Assembly: GCF_001522865.1 (NCBI RefSeq)
Contig: NZ_LOWB01000070.1
Span: 124,001 to 188,000 of the forward strand
Direction of reading: 5' to 3'
DNA length: 64,000 nucleotides
DNA from: Burkholderia sp. TSV86
GTDB lineage: Bacteria > Pseudomonadota > Gammaproteobacteria > Burkholderiales > Burkholderiaceae
The notes under the pieces: generated by a model
The model's input: the letters and a program-made list of their open reading frames with translations, nothing else
Told to the model about the DNA's origin: nothing
Database searches by the model: none
Part shown: one piece after another, positions 33,198-42,823 of the stretch
Position numbering within the stretch: position 1 is the stretch's first letter
Layout: each line of letters begins with the position of its first letter
Position numbers and translations under genes: made by a program

Positions 33198-33237
33198 CTA
33201 ACAAAAAACTAACAAATTTTGATACGGATAACTAACA
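33198..33237. promoter_or_regulatory. Three CTAACA repeats in the LysR/amidohydrolase divergent promoter
   Basis: The hexamer CTAACA occurs at 33198-33203, 33209-33214 and 33232-33237, i.e. 11 and 23 bp apart, about one and two helical turns. They lie in the 118-bp gap between the divergent LysR gene and the amidohydrolase operon, where LysR-type proteins bind. They are a candidate operator, seen by eye only. Confidence 0.5.
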
Positions 33238-33254
33238 GTGATATATTTCTTAAT

Positions 33255-34163
33255 ATGAAAACTCATCAATTGCGGGCGCTCGTTGCCGTCTCGGCAACGG
33301 GCAGCATCAACGGCGCGGCCAAAGAATTGCATGTCACGCAACCGGCTATCAGCAAGGCGATTCAAGAACTGGAGAGTGAATTCGGCGTGCGGCTGTTCGA
33401 GCGCACGCCGTGGGGCGTCGTGCCGACGCCCGAAGGAGACGCGCTACTCGGCCGGGCGCGCTCGATTGTGCGCGAACTGGAGCGCGCGCACGAAGACATA
33501 GCGCATTTGAAGGGAATGCGCGACGGCAAACTCGTGATCGGCTTCACGCCGATCGTCGCGGTAACCGGGTTTGCCGACGCGTTCGCCGAATTCCGCCGGC
33601 ACTGGCCGGAGATGACGTTCGATCTGCGCGAGCTGTCGCCCACGCAGCTGAGCGAGCAATTGCGCAATCGCACCGTCGATCTTGCGTTTGTCGCGATGAT
33701 GCGCCCGATCCCCGAGTCGGCGGACATCAAGGCAATCTGGTCGTTCGAGACGCTGTTCGTCACCCGGCGCGGCGGCCGCTTTGCGGGTGCGACGTCGCTC
33801 GACGCGCTGCAAGAGGCCGAGTGGATCCACACCGATCCCGGCGACCATTTTCCGTCGTTCATCCGTGACGTCCACGCACAGGCGGGCCTGCCGGTACCGC
33901 GCCGCATCACGCGCTGCACATCGTATGCACTGTACTACAGCCTGCTGGTGACGATCGACGCGATCTTTCCGTTGAGCCGTCATACGCTGGTTGAAACCGC
34001 GCTGTTCGATCGGACATTGACGCCGCTCGCGCTGCCGGTGGCTCCGCCGTCGCAGCAGTTGTATCTGTTCACGCCGCCGGGGCTGCAACCGCCCCGTCCT
34101 GCATCGAGTTTTCTCGAGTGCTTGCGCGATGCGTTTTCGTCGAAGGTGCAACCACGGCACTGA
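33255..34163 (+). CDS. LysR-family transcriptional regulator
   Basis: The start is taken at MKTHQLRALVAV (33255); the frame could extend to 33219. The 302-residue product has the LysR winged helix (GSINGAAKELHVTQPAISKAIQ at 17-38) and a C-terminal periplasmic-binding-like effector domain starting near LVIGFTPIVAVTGFADAF. Divergent from the amidohydrolase-porin-MFS operon with 118 bp between starts, it most likely controls that operon and itself. Its inducer is probably the operon substrate or product. A strong hairpin follows its stop. Confidence 0.93.
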   Translation: MKTHQLRALVAVSATGSINGAAKELHVTQPAISKAIQELESEFGVRLFERTPWGVVPTPEGDALLGRARSIVRELERAHEDIAHLKGMRDGKLVIGFTPIVAVTGFADAFAEFRRHWPEMTFDLRELSPTQLSEQLRNRTVDLAFVAMMRPIPESADIKAIWSFETLFVTRRGGRFAGATSLDALQEAEWIHTDPGDHFPSFIRDVHAQAGLPVPRRITRCTSYALYYSLLVTIDAIFPLSRHTLVETALFDRTLTPLALPVAPPSQQLYLFTPPGLQPPRPASSFLECLRDAFSSKVQPRH

Positions 34164-34205
34164 CGGCAATCGGGCAGCCTTTCACTTTCAGCATCAATGA
34201 AAAAT

Positions 34206-34234
34206 GCGGCCGGATCGCTAAACGATCCGGCCGC
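34206..34234. terminator. Strong hairpin after the LysR gene
   Basis: Perfect 12-bp arms GCGGCCGGATCG (34206-34217) and CGATCCGGCCGC (34223-34234) around CTAAA, about 45 bp after the LysR stop. An A-run flanks it on both sides, so the U-run is on the minus-strand side only; it may still end the LysR transcript. Confidence 0.65.
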
Positions 34235-35211
34235 AAAAGGCCAAGCATGATCTGACTTGCCAGTTGCTCAGCGTTGGTTGAAAACCGTGACGAAACCCGG
34301 CGCGCCGATGACGGAGTTTTATCGACGAGCGGCTTTCATCGCCGCAAAGCGATTTCCGTCTAATCGGCGGCGTGCGTCACGTCATTTTTACTCTCAACAC
34401 GATGATTATCTGCATTGCCGGTTAAGATTATGCGGAGCGCTCGGCCAGCCGACGTCCGGCTCACCGATTTTTTGTAAATCGAGACAATCGAAAGGCCAAC
34501 GACCGCGGCAATTCCGGCACCCGCGGACGGCGCCAGCAGGAGGTAAACGGATTCACGGCTCATGACAATCGACATGATTTAAGGCAACATAGCGGCCCAT
34601 TTCCTCAGGCAAATAACCCAAAAAGATTTTTCTGTTATCACAGCCTTCCTCGCGCCATGCCAATCAGCCTCGATATCGTCTGAAAATATCGCACTTGAAA
34701 TTATCGATTTACCAGCCAGTTAATTTCCTCTCCTTAATACGTTCAATCCTAGTAAGGTAAAGCAGGCATGTCAATCAGTTTATAAAGAAAATGACTCTAA
34801 AAAAATATCCATCCATAACACCCCCTATTAAACTCGGTAAGTTTTAGATAAACAAAAAAACACAAAATCCTGATGCGTTAATCAAAAACCGAAAAGCATG
34901 ATTAAACCCGGACAAGAATGAATCCGCACGAAAAGTCAGACGGAACACCTCGGCTGGTAAACGTCGTATATGGAAAATATTGCCGCTCTGCTGCCACGGC
35001 ATGGCAAAAATTACGCACATCAACCAGTATTTGGGACGAGCAAAAAGTATCAACGACGTGCCACTTTTGACGTAGCGCGCGGCCGCTTCACGTCACTACA
35101 GTTCGGCACATCGCCGGGCGCCGTGATAACGTTGGGATTCGACGAGCGCGGTGTGCGCACGCCGCACGCTAAAAAACAAAATGCCGCGCAGCGGCCTTCG
35201 CGAAGCGAGAC
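34235..35211. other. Gene-poor AT-rich region
   Basis: Nearly 1 kb, AT-rich from about 34600 to 34950. A minus-strand frame (34360-34575) could encode a 71-residue or shorter peptide with one hydrophobic segment (LLLAPSAGAGIAAVVGLSIV), but it lacks a good ribosome-binding site and homologues are unknown to me. The end next to 35212 should hold the araC promoter. Confidence 0.4.
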
Positions 35212-36210
35212 ATGAACCCTGATCTTGAGATCGTCCCCACCCGTCACGACGATTCGTTTCGCGCGTGGACCCACGACTATCCGCACCCAGTCGCGAAATG
35301 GCATTTTCATCCGGAGTACGAAATCCATTTGATTCAGGCGTCGCGCGGCAAGTTTTTCGTCGGCGATCATATCGGCGATTTCGCGCCGGGCAATCTGATT
35401 ATCACGGGGCCGAATCTGCCGCACAACTGGATCAGCGAGCTTGGCCCCGGCGAGCGCGTGCCGTCGCGCGACCTCGTGTTGCAATTCTCGCGTGCGTCGG
35501 CCGATAAGATGGTCGCCGCGTTCACCGAGTTGCAGCCAGTGCTCGATCTGATCGACGATGCATCGCGCGGTATTCAGTTTCCCGATACACTCGGCCTCGC
35601 GCTCGCGCCGCTGATGGCCGAGCTGTCGAGCGCGCACGGCTGCCGGCGCGTCGAGATCCTGATGGCGCTGTTCGGCCGGCTGTCGTCATGCGCCGAGCGC
35701 CGGCTGCTCGCCGGCCCGCGCTACCGAATCGACGCGCAGCACTACATGTCTTCGACGATCAACCAGGTGCTCGCGTATCTGCGGCAGAACCTGTCGGGCG
35801 CGCTGGCGGAAACCGACGTCGCCGCGTTCGCCGGCATGAGCGTCAGCACGTTCACGCGCTTTTTCCGCCGCCATACCGGCACGACGTTCGTCCAATATCT
35901 GAACCGGCTGCGCATCGATCAAGCCTGCGAGCTGCTGATGGGCTCGGCACTTAGCGTGACCGACATCTGCTACTGAGTCGGCTTCAACAATCTGTCGAAC
36001 TTCAACCGGCAATTCCTCGCGACAAAAGGCATGCCGCCGTCGCGGTTCCGCGCGCTGCATCAATTGAACGGACGGCGCGAGCCGCTGTCCGGCGATTCGA
36101 GCGATTCGAGCGATTCGAGCCTGCGCCACGCGCCCGTCCTTCCCACCGAGCCGCCGTCGCATGCGTCCCCGCGCGCGGCGCGCCAACCGAACCGGAGCCT
36201 CCACCCGTGA
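35212..36210 (+). pseudogene. AraC-family regulator of the xylB operon, interrupted by an in-frame TGA
   Basis: From the ATG at 35212 the frame encodes an AraC regulator: cupin-like N-terminal domain (KWHFHPEYEIHLIQASRGKF) and first helix-turn-helix (DVAAFAGMSVSTFTRFFRRHTG). It stops at TGA 35974-35976 right after SVTDICY. The same frame then continues VGFNNLSNFNRQFLATKG, the most conserved end of the second AraC helix-turn-helix, and runs to a natural TGA at 36208-36210 overlapping the xylB GTG. So a single base change, probably CGA to TGA, removes the second helix-turn-helix. The intact protein would be 332 residues. Three direct GATTCGAGC units near 36095 encode a Ser/Asp stretch in the tail. 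Confidence 0.85.
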
Positions 36211-37667
36211 CTTTTCTCGGCATCGATCTCGGCACGTCCGAAGTCAAGGCGATTCTCACCGACGCCGATTCCACGCCGCTCGCAACCGGCAGCGCACCGC
36301 TATCGGTCGAGCGCCCGCATCCGCATTGGTCCGAACAAAGCCCTCAAGCGTGGTGGCACGCAACGCTCGACGCGATCGCCGCCGTGCGCGCCACGCATGC
36401 GCACGGCTTCGCCGCGTTGCGCGGCATCGGCCTGTCCGGCCAAATGCACGGCGCAACGCTGCTCGACCGCGCGGGCCAGGTGCTGCGCCCCGCGATTCTG
36501 TGGAACGACACGCGCGCGGCCGCCGAATGCGTCGAACTCGAAGCGCTCGTGCCGGAATCGCGCGCGATCACCGGCAACATGGCCATGCCGGGCTTCACCG
36601 CGCCAAAGCTGCTGTGGCTCGCAAAATACGAACCCGCGGTATTTCGCGCCACCGCCAAGGTGCTGCTGCCGAAGGATTACGTCGCATGGCGGCTGTCGGG
36701 CGAATTCGTGTCGGATTTATCGGATGCGTCCGGCACGCTGTGGGTCGACGTCAGCCGGCGCGACTGGTCCGAGCGAATGCTCGCCGCAACCGAGCTGTCG
36801 CGCGAGCAGATGCCGCGCCTCGTCGAAGGCAACGCGGCGGCGGCGGCGTTGCGTGATGCGTTGCGGCGCGACTGGGGCATCGCCGGCCCGGTGACGATCG
36901 CGGGCGGCGCAGGCGACAACGCGGCAAGCGCGATCGGCATGGGCATCGCGAACGCGGGCAGCGGCTTCCTGTCGCTTGGCACCTCCGGCGTGCTGTTCGC
37001 CGGCAACGAACGCTTCGCACCGAATCCCGATGCCGGCGTGCATGCGTTCTGTCATTGCCTGCCGGCGCGCTGGCATCAGATGAGCGTGATTCTGTCGGCG
37101 GCGGCGAGCCTCGACTGGTTCGCCAAGACGACCGGCATCGCGGTCGATGCGCTGCCCGCGCTTGCCGAGCAAGCCGACGCGGCGCGCGCGCCGCTCTTTC
37201 TGCCGTACCTGAGCGGCGAGCGCACGCCACACAACGATGCGAACGCCCGTGGCGTGTTTTTCGGCGTCGCGAGCGAGCACCGCGCGGGCGATCTGGCGTA
37301 TGCGGTGATGGAAGGCGTCGCATTCGCGATGGCCGACGGCTACGCGGCGCTACGCGAAGCCGGCACGACGCTCGACGCGGCGTCGTTCATCGGCGGCGGC
37401 TCGAAAAGCGCGCTGTGGGCACGGCTTTGCGCGGATGCGACGGGAATCGCGATGCACCGGCACGAGAGCGGTGCGCTCGGCGCGGCGCTCGGCGCAGCGC
37501 GGCTTGCACGGTTGGCTGCGACGCGGGACACGATCGACGAGGTCTGCGTGACGCCCGCGATCGTCGAGACGATCGCGCCCGATCCTGCCCGCTCGGCGCT
37601 GCTGGCTGGACGGCTCGCGCGGTATCGGCGGCTGTATCGGGCGTTGAAGGATGAATTCGCGGCATAG
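36207..37667 (+). CDS. xylB: Xylulokinase (FGGY carbohydrate kinase)
   Basis: The 486-residue product starts at a GTG that overlaps the end of the araC frame (GTGA), implying translational coupling in the original operon. FGGY features are intact: MTFLGIDLGTSEVKA phosphate-1 motif, SGQMHGATLLD (typical of xylulokinases), AGGAGDNAASAIGMG and FIGGGSKSALW. It phosphorylates D-xylulose to xylulose 5-phosphate in the cytosol. In relatives an AraC regulator and xylB accompany a sugar-alcohol transporter and dehydrogenase; those are not in this window. If the upstream regulator is truly dead, expression may be altered. Confidence 0.93.
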   Translation: MTFLGIDLGTSEVKAILTDADSTPLATGSAPLSVERPHPHWSEQSPQAWWHATLDAIAAVRATHAHGFAALRGIGLSGQMHGATLLDRAGQVLRPAILWNDTRAAAECVELEALVPESRAITGNMAMPGFTAPKLLWLAKYEPAVFRATAKVLLPKDYVAWRLSGEFVSDLSDASGTLWVDVSRRDWSERMLAATELSREQMPRLVEGNAAAAALRDALRRDWGIAGPVTIAGGAGDNAASAIGMGIANAGSGFLSLGTSGVLFAGNERFAPNPDAGVHAFCHCLPARWHQMSVILSAAASLDWFAKTTGIAVDALPALAEQADAARAPLFLPYLSGERTPHNDANARGVFFGVASEHRAGDLAYAVMEGVAFAMADGYAALREAGTTLDAASFIGGGSKSALWARLCADATGIAMHRHESGALGAALGAARLARLAATRDTIDEVCVTPAIVETIAPDPARSALLAGRLARYRRLYRALKDEFAA

Positions 37668-38035
37668 CGGCGTGAGCCGCCGCTCGGCGCATTTCATTCG
37701 GTACATTCGATGCGAGCCGTCGGATTGGCTCGTTGCCGTCGGCACACGGAGATCCGCGCGTTCGCAAGCACGGCCTGCAGCGCGGGTCCAATCCGCCCCG
37801 GCTGCCGCGCGGGGCATTGCGAAGCGAGGCACCGAGCAGCGGAACACCACACGATGAAGCACTGCGCGGCGTAGCGCGGTGCCTCACGGCGAAACACCGC
37901 GCAGCAAAGCCCCGCTCGGCAACGCACTTCGCAACGAAGCACAGCATTGCAAGGCAAACGCGGCCTCCCCCCGATGCAGCGCCGCGCTCCCGGCATTCCC
38001 GCCCGCCCCGCGCCTTTCCCCCCGCGTCGATTCCC
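37668..38035. other. Short gene-free gap between convergent operons
   Basis: About 370 bp between xylB and the nitrate reductase gene, which converge. It contains several imperfect GCGAAGC/GCACCG-type repeats but no clear terminator stem with a U-run. Confidence 0.4.
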
Positions 38036-41000
38036 TCAATACACGTCGCGCGCGTACCGTTTGTCCTTCGCGAGCCGCGCGACGTACTCCGCCGCGCGCT
38101 CGTCGCTCATCCCCCCATGCCGGGCGACCACCGTGCGCAACGCCGCGTCGACGTCCTTCGCCATCCGCGCGGCGTCGCCGCACACGTAGAAATGCGCGCC
38201 GTCGTCCAGCCACGCCCATAGCTCCTTGCCGTGCTCGATCATCCGGTCCTGCACGTAGATCTTCTGCGCCTGGTCGCGCGAGAACGCGAGATCGAGACGC
38301 GTCAAAAAACCGTCGTCGCGCATCTGCGTGAGTTCGTCGCTGTAGTAGAAATCCGTGTCCGCGTGCTGCTCGCCGAAAAACAACCAGTTGCGCCCTGTCG
38401 CGCCGCGCGCGCGCCGTTCGTGCAGGAAGCCGCGAAACGGCGCGACGCCGGTGCCGGGCCCGACCATCACGATCGGCACGTCGCCGCTCGCGGGCAGCCG
38501 GAAGTGCGCGGACTTTTGCACGAACACCGGCACGCTGGCATCGGCCGCTCGATCCGCAAGGAATGTCGACGCGACGCCCTTGCGCTGCCGCCGCCCGTTG
38601 TTGTAGCGAACCGCCGACACGGTCAGGTGAATCTCGCCACGGTGAGCGCTCGGCGCAGACGCAATCGAATACAGCCGGGGCTGCAGCCGCTTGAGCATGC
38701 CGATCAGCTCGGCCGCCGATAGCTCGACGGGAAACTCGTGCAGCACGTCGGCAAGTTGCTGCCCCCATAGCCAGTGCTTGAGATCGGCGCGGCGATCGTC
38801 GCGCAGCAGGCTTTTCAGCGCATCGCCCGCCGAGCTGCGCGCCGCGATGAACGCGAGCGCGTCCGGATGCGTGCGCGTGATGTCGAAGTGCCTGGCGAGC
38901 GCGTCCGCCGCGCGCAGCTCGCCCAGCCCCGCGACCGTCACCGGCGCGTCCGGCTCGACGTGCGCGAGCGTCAGCAACTCGTCGACGAGCGCCGGACAAT
39001 TGGTTGGCCATACGCCGAGCGCATCGCCTGTTTCGTATTCGAGCGCCGTGCCGTCCGTCGACAGCGACACGTAACGCGTGTCCTTGGCCGCGCCGGCCCG
39101 GTTGAGCCGCCGGTTCGCGATCAGCCGCGACGCGGCTGGGCGCGCTTTCGTCGGCACCGCGCCGGCCGGAATCATGCCGTCGGCGGGCACCGCGTGCAGG
39201 GCGGCATCGTCCTCCTTGATCCGCGCGATCACGCGCTCGAGCCAGGCATCGGCGCCCGGCTGGTATTCGGCATCACAATCGACGCGCCCGATCACGCGCG
39301 CCGCACCGAGCGCGGCAAGCCGCTCGTCGAGCCGGCGGCCGTGGCCGCAAAACTGATCGTAGTTGCGATCGCCGAACGCGAGCACCGCATAACGAACGCC
39401 GTCGATGCGCGGCGCGTCGTTCGCGCTCAGCGCGGCCCAGAAATCCTGGCCGTTGTCGGGCGCGTCGCCGTCGCCGAACGTGCTTGTCATCAACAGCACG
39501 TATTGCGCGTTCGGCAGCGCGTCGATGGGATAGTCGGCCATGCAGGTCATGCGGATCTCGAAACCTGAGTCCATCAGCTGGGTGGCGTAGCGCTCGGTCA
39601 GCGATTCGACGTTGCCCGTCTGCGACGCCCACAGCAGCGTGACCTTCGGCCGCGTGCGCAGAATCCGCACGCCGTTCGCCGCATTCGCGTCATGCGCAGC
39701 GCGAGCCGGCGCGCCGGCCGCGACCGTTGCCAGCCCGGCGCCGGCCGGCAAACGCGCCAGCTCTTCCGGTCCGCCGCCAGGGCCGGGCGCGCGGCTGAAC
39801 AGCCCCGCGAGCAGGCCGTCGAGCCACAGCCGGGTGTCGGCCGCAAGCGGCGCGCCGGCGGGCATGACCGGCACGCCCGCCAGCCGCGCCTGCGCGGCGG
39901 CCGCGCGCAAGCCGCCGATAAAGCCCTCGACGTAGACGCGCTCGGCGTCGGTCAGCCGTCGCGCGCCCGCCTGGGCCGGGATGCCGAGCAAATCGGCGAA
40001 GGTGTCGATATCGGCCATGGTCGATGCGTTGGAAGCAGTAACAGATGCGCAGCTGGACGGCATCGCGCGCGCGTGGCCGGAAGCTATGCCGGCCGACGCC
40101 GCGCGCGTATCGCCGGGCACGGCGGCTGCAACGTCATGCGGCTGCGCGGCGGCAGCAGCTTCGCCCTCTGCGTCGGCACGCGCGCCGCTGGCTACGTCGG
40201 CGCGCGCGAGCGAAACCGCGCAGAATTTAAGCTCGGGTTGTAATGACACCGGATCGACTGCATCGTTCGTCACCGCGTTCACGCACAGCTCGTCGCCGTA
40301 CACGTCGTTCCAGTGGATCGGCGCAAAGCACGCGCCCGGGCGCACGCGCTTGGTCACGACGGCGGGCAGGACCGCGCGGCCGCGCGGCGAGCGGATCTCG
40401 ACGCTGTCGTTCGCGCCGATCGCGAGCATCTCCGCGTCGTCCGGATGGATCTCGACGAACGGGCGCGGATTGAGCTTGTTCAGCATCGCGACCTTGCCCG
40501 TCTTCGTCATCGTATGCCACTGGTGCTGCAGCCGGCCGGTGTTCAGCACGATCGGGAACTCGCGCGCCGGCGCTTCGGCCGGCGCGACGTGTGGCCGCGC
40601 GAAGAAGCGCGCGCGGCCGGAGGGTGTCGGAAACACGAGCCGCGGCGGCGTGGCGGCGCCGTCGCCGGCTCCCTGGGCCGCGCCGTCGGTCAGATAGCGG
40701 ATCGGATGGCGGCTTTCGCCGTCGCCGGGCGGGCACGGCCACTGGATCGGCGCCGCGCGCAGCGCCGCGTGGCTCGCCCCGCGCAGATCGTAGCCCGTTT
40801 TCGGATTCGCGAAGCGCGTGATCTCGTCGAATATTTCGGCAGCCGAACGATAATCGAATGCGTCGCCAAAACCCATCGCGGCGGCAACCTGCGCGATGAT
40901 CCGCCAGTCGGGCAGCGCGTCGCCGGGCGGCTCGACGGCCTGCTGCATCAGCGTCAGATTGCGCTCGGAGTTGATCATCACGCCTTCGCCCTCCGCCCAC

Positions 41001-42343
41001 AGCGCGCCCGGCAGCAGGATGTCCGCATAACGGTTGGTCTCGGTATCGAGAAACGCATCCTGCACGATCACCAGCTCGGCTGCCTTCAACGCCGCGATCA
41101 CGCTGCTGCGGTTCGCGACCGTCGCGGCCGGATTCGTGCACATGATCCAGCACGCCTTGATATCGCCCGCGGCCATCTTGCGGAACAGCTCGACCGTGCC
41201 GCCGCCCGCATCTTGCCTGAGCGTGCCGGCGGGCAGGTTCCAGACGGTCTCGACGAAGTGGCGGTCGTCGCCGTCGAGCGCGCTGCGCTGGCCCGGCAGC
41301 CCCGGCCCCATGTACCCCATCTCGCGCCCGCCCATCGCGTTGGGCTGTCCGGTCAGCGAAAACGGCCCACTGCCGGGCCGGCAGATCTTGCCTGTCGCGA
41401 GATGCAGGTTGCAGATCGCGTTCGTGTTCGCGGTGCCGTGCGTGCTCTGGTTGAGGCCCATCGTCCAGCAGCTCGTCCATTCGCCCGCCTCGCCGATCCA
41501 CTGCGCGGCGAGCCGGATGTCGGCCTCGGTCAGCCCGGTAAGCTCGGCCACGCGCGCGGGCGTGTAATCGGCGAGAAACGCTGGCATCGCGTCCCAGCCT
41601 TCGGTGTGCGCGGCGATGAAATCCGCATCGGTCTGGCCGTTTTCATGCAGCAGATGGAGCAGCCCGTTGAGCAGCGCGAGATCGGTGCTGGGCCGGATCT
41701 GCAGGAACAGCCCGGCCTTGTCGGCGGTCGCGGTGCGGCGCGGATCGACGACGATCAGCCTCGCGCCCGCCTTCACGCGGTCCATCATCCGCAGGAACAG
41801 GATCGGATGGCAGTCGGCCATGTTCGAGCCGATCACGAAGAACAGATCCGCGCGATCGAAATCCTGATACGAACCGGGCGGCCCATCCGCGCCGAGCGAC
41901 AGCTTGTAGCCGCTGCCCGCGCTCGCCATGCAAAGCCGCGAGTTCGACTCGACGTGCGGCGTGCGGACATAGCCCTTCGCCAGCTTGTTGACGAGATACT
42001 GTGCTTCGAGCGAAAGCTGGCCCGACACGTAGAACGCGACCGCGTCGGGACCGTGCGCGTCGAGCACCGCGCGCAGCCGGCGCGCGGTCTCGGCAATCGC
42101 GTCGGCCATCGGCACCGGCGCCGGATCGTGATCGCGCGTGTCGCGCACGAACGCATGTTCGAGACGGCCGGCGTTGCGCAACGCGACGTGCGCGGACGAG
42201 CCCTTCGTGCATAAACGGCCGTAATTGCTCGGGTGCTCGGCATCGCCGGACACTTTGACCACCTCGCCGTCCTCCACATGCAGCACCATCCCGCAGCCGA
42301 CGCCGCAATAGGGACACACGCTCTTCACGCTCGCCATCATCAT
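38036..42343 (-). CDS. nasA: Assimilatory nitrate reductase fused to a sulfite-reductase-type flavoprotein (NADPH-FAD-FMN-[4Fe-4S]-Mo chain)
   Basis: This 1435-residue protein joins two enzymes. Residues 1 to about 750 are a molybdopterin nitrate reductase: [4Fe-4S] ligands in CPYCGVGC (10-17) with LCTKG near 45, then NSRLCMAS, TMGLNQSTHGTANTNAI and the C-terminal Mo-bis-MGD domain. After an Ala-rich linker, a flavodoxin domain starts near 895 (LLWASQTGNVESLTERYA). FAD binding is at about 1224 (RLYSIASAP) and NADPH binding near 1295 (GPGTGVAPFRGFLHERR). It therefore can pass electrons from NADPH to nitrate in one chain. Such fusions are known in Burkholderia and relatives. It is the last gene of narK-nirB-nirD-nasA and needs no separate reductase. 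Confidence 0.95.
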   Translation of the reverse strand: MMMASVKSVCPYCGVGCGMVLHVEDGEVVKVSGDAEHPSNYGRLCTKGSSAHVALRNAGRLEHAFVRDTRDHDPAPVPMADAIAETARRLRAVLDAHGPDAVAFYVSGQLSLEAQYLVNKLAKGYVRTPHVESNSRLCMASAGSGYKLSLGADGPPGSYQDFDRADLFFVIGSNMADCHPILFLRMMDRVKAGARLIVVDPRRTATADKAGLFLQIRPSTDLALLNGLLHLLHENGQTDADFIAAHTEGWDAMPAFLADYTPARVAELTGLTEADIRLAAQWIGEAGEWTSCWTMGLNQSTHGTANTNAICNLHLATGKICRPGSGPFSLTGQPNAMGGREMGYMGPGLPGQRSALDGDDRHFVETVWNLPAGTLRQDAGGGTVELFRKMAAGDIKACWIMCTNPAATVANRSSVIAALKAAELVIVQDAFLDTETNRYADILLPGALWAEGEGVMINSERNLTLMQQAVEPPGDALPDWRIIAQVAAAMGFGDAFDYRSAAEIFDEITRFANPKTGYDLRGASHAALRAAPIQWPCPPGDGESRHPIRYLTDGAAQGAGDGAATPPRLVFPTPSGRARFFARPHVAPAEAPAREFPIVLNTGRLQHQWHTMTKTGKVAMLNKLNPRPFVEIHPDDAEMLAIGANDSVEIRSPRGRAVLPAVVTKRVRPGACFAPIHWNDVYGDELCVNAVTNDAVDPVSLQPELKFCAVSLARADVASGARADAEGEAAAAAQPHDVAAAVPGDTRAASAGIASGHARAMPSSCASVTASNASTMADIDTFADLLGIPAQAGARRLTDAERVYVEGFIGGLRAAAAQARLAGVPVMPAGAPLAADTRLWLDGLLAGLFSRAPGPGGGPEELARLPAGAGLATVAAGAPARAAHDANAANGVRILRTRPKVTLLWASQTGNVESLTERYATQLMDSGFEIRMTCMADYPIDALPNAQYVLLMTSTFGDGDAPDNGQDFWAALSANDAPRIDGVRYAVLAFGDRNYDQFCGHGRRLDERLAALGAARVIGRVDCDAEYQPGADAWLERVIARIKEDDAALHAVPADGMIPAGAVPTKARPAASRLIANRRLNRAGAAKDTRYVSLSTDGTALEYETGDALGVWPTNCPALVDELLTLAHVEPDAPVTVAGLGELRAADALARHFDITRTHPDALAFIAARSSAGDALKSLLRDDRRADLKHWLWGQQLADVLHEFPVELSAAELIGMLKRLQPRLYSIASAPSAHRGEIHLTVSAVRYNNGRRQRKGVASTFLADRAADASVPVFVQKSAHFRLPASGDVPIVMVGPGTGVAPFRGFLHERRARGATGRNWLFFGEQHADTDFYYSDELTQMRDDGFLTRLDLAFSRDQAQKIYVQDRMIEHGKELWAWLDDGAHFYVCGDAARMAKDVDAALRTVVARHGGMSDERAAEYVARLAKDKRYARDVY

Positions 42344-42397
42344 TCGCCTTGGGTTCGTTCGGTCACACGGCGCGCCGTGCGCGCGCGCATGCGCGCA

Positions 42398-42754
42398 TCA
42401 CGCGGCCACCCAGACGTCGCCGTTCTCGACGCGCGACGCATACGCGGCCACCGATTTGTCCGGCGCTTCGAGACACTCGCCGGTGCGCAGGTCGAAATGC
42501 TGCTTGTACAACGGCGACGCCACGACGATCCGCTCGCCGATGCTGCCGATCAGCCCTCGCGAGAGCACCGCGGCGCGCGAATGCGGATCGATGTTGTCGA
42601 TCGCGAATACCTGGGCGCGGGGAGCGCCGGCGGCATCGATATGGAACACGGCGATCTGCTCGCCGTTGACGAGCGCGCAGATGCCGGTGTTCGGCACGAT
42701 GTCGTCGAGCGCGCAGATGCGGGTCCAGCCGGAAGCGGTTTGATGGCGGTTCAT
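42398..42754 (-). CDS. nirD: Nitrite reductase [NAD(P)H] small subunit
   Basis: The 118-residue NirD is a Rieske-fold-like small subunit (GICALVNGEQIAVFHI, IDPHSRAAVLSRG, YKQHFDLRTGECLE). The Rieske cluster cysteines are missing, as is normal for NirD. It partners NirB in cytosolic six-electron reduction of nitrite to ammonium. AGGAG precedes the ATG by about seven bases. It is placed between nirB and nasA on the same strand. Confidence 0.95.
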   Translation of the reverse strand: MNRHQTASGWTRICALDDIVPNTGICALVNGEQIAVFHIDAAGAPRAQVFAIDNIDPHSRAAVLSRGLIGSIGERIVVASPLYKQHFDLRTGECLEAPDKSVAAYASRVENGDVWVAA

Positions 42755-42823
42755 GTCGATCTCCTGGCAGACAAAGGCTTCAAAGGTCTTCAGAGGGCTT
42801 CATTCAAAGGGCTTCAACGAAGG

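Noticed and set aside
34360-34575. Small membrane peptide on the minus strand
   Set aside because: One hydrophobic segment but no Shine-Dalgarno or known relative; not enough to call.
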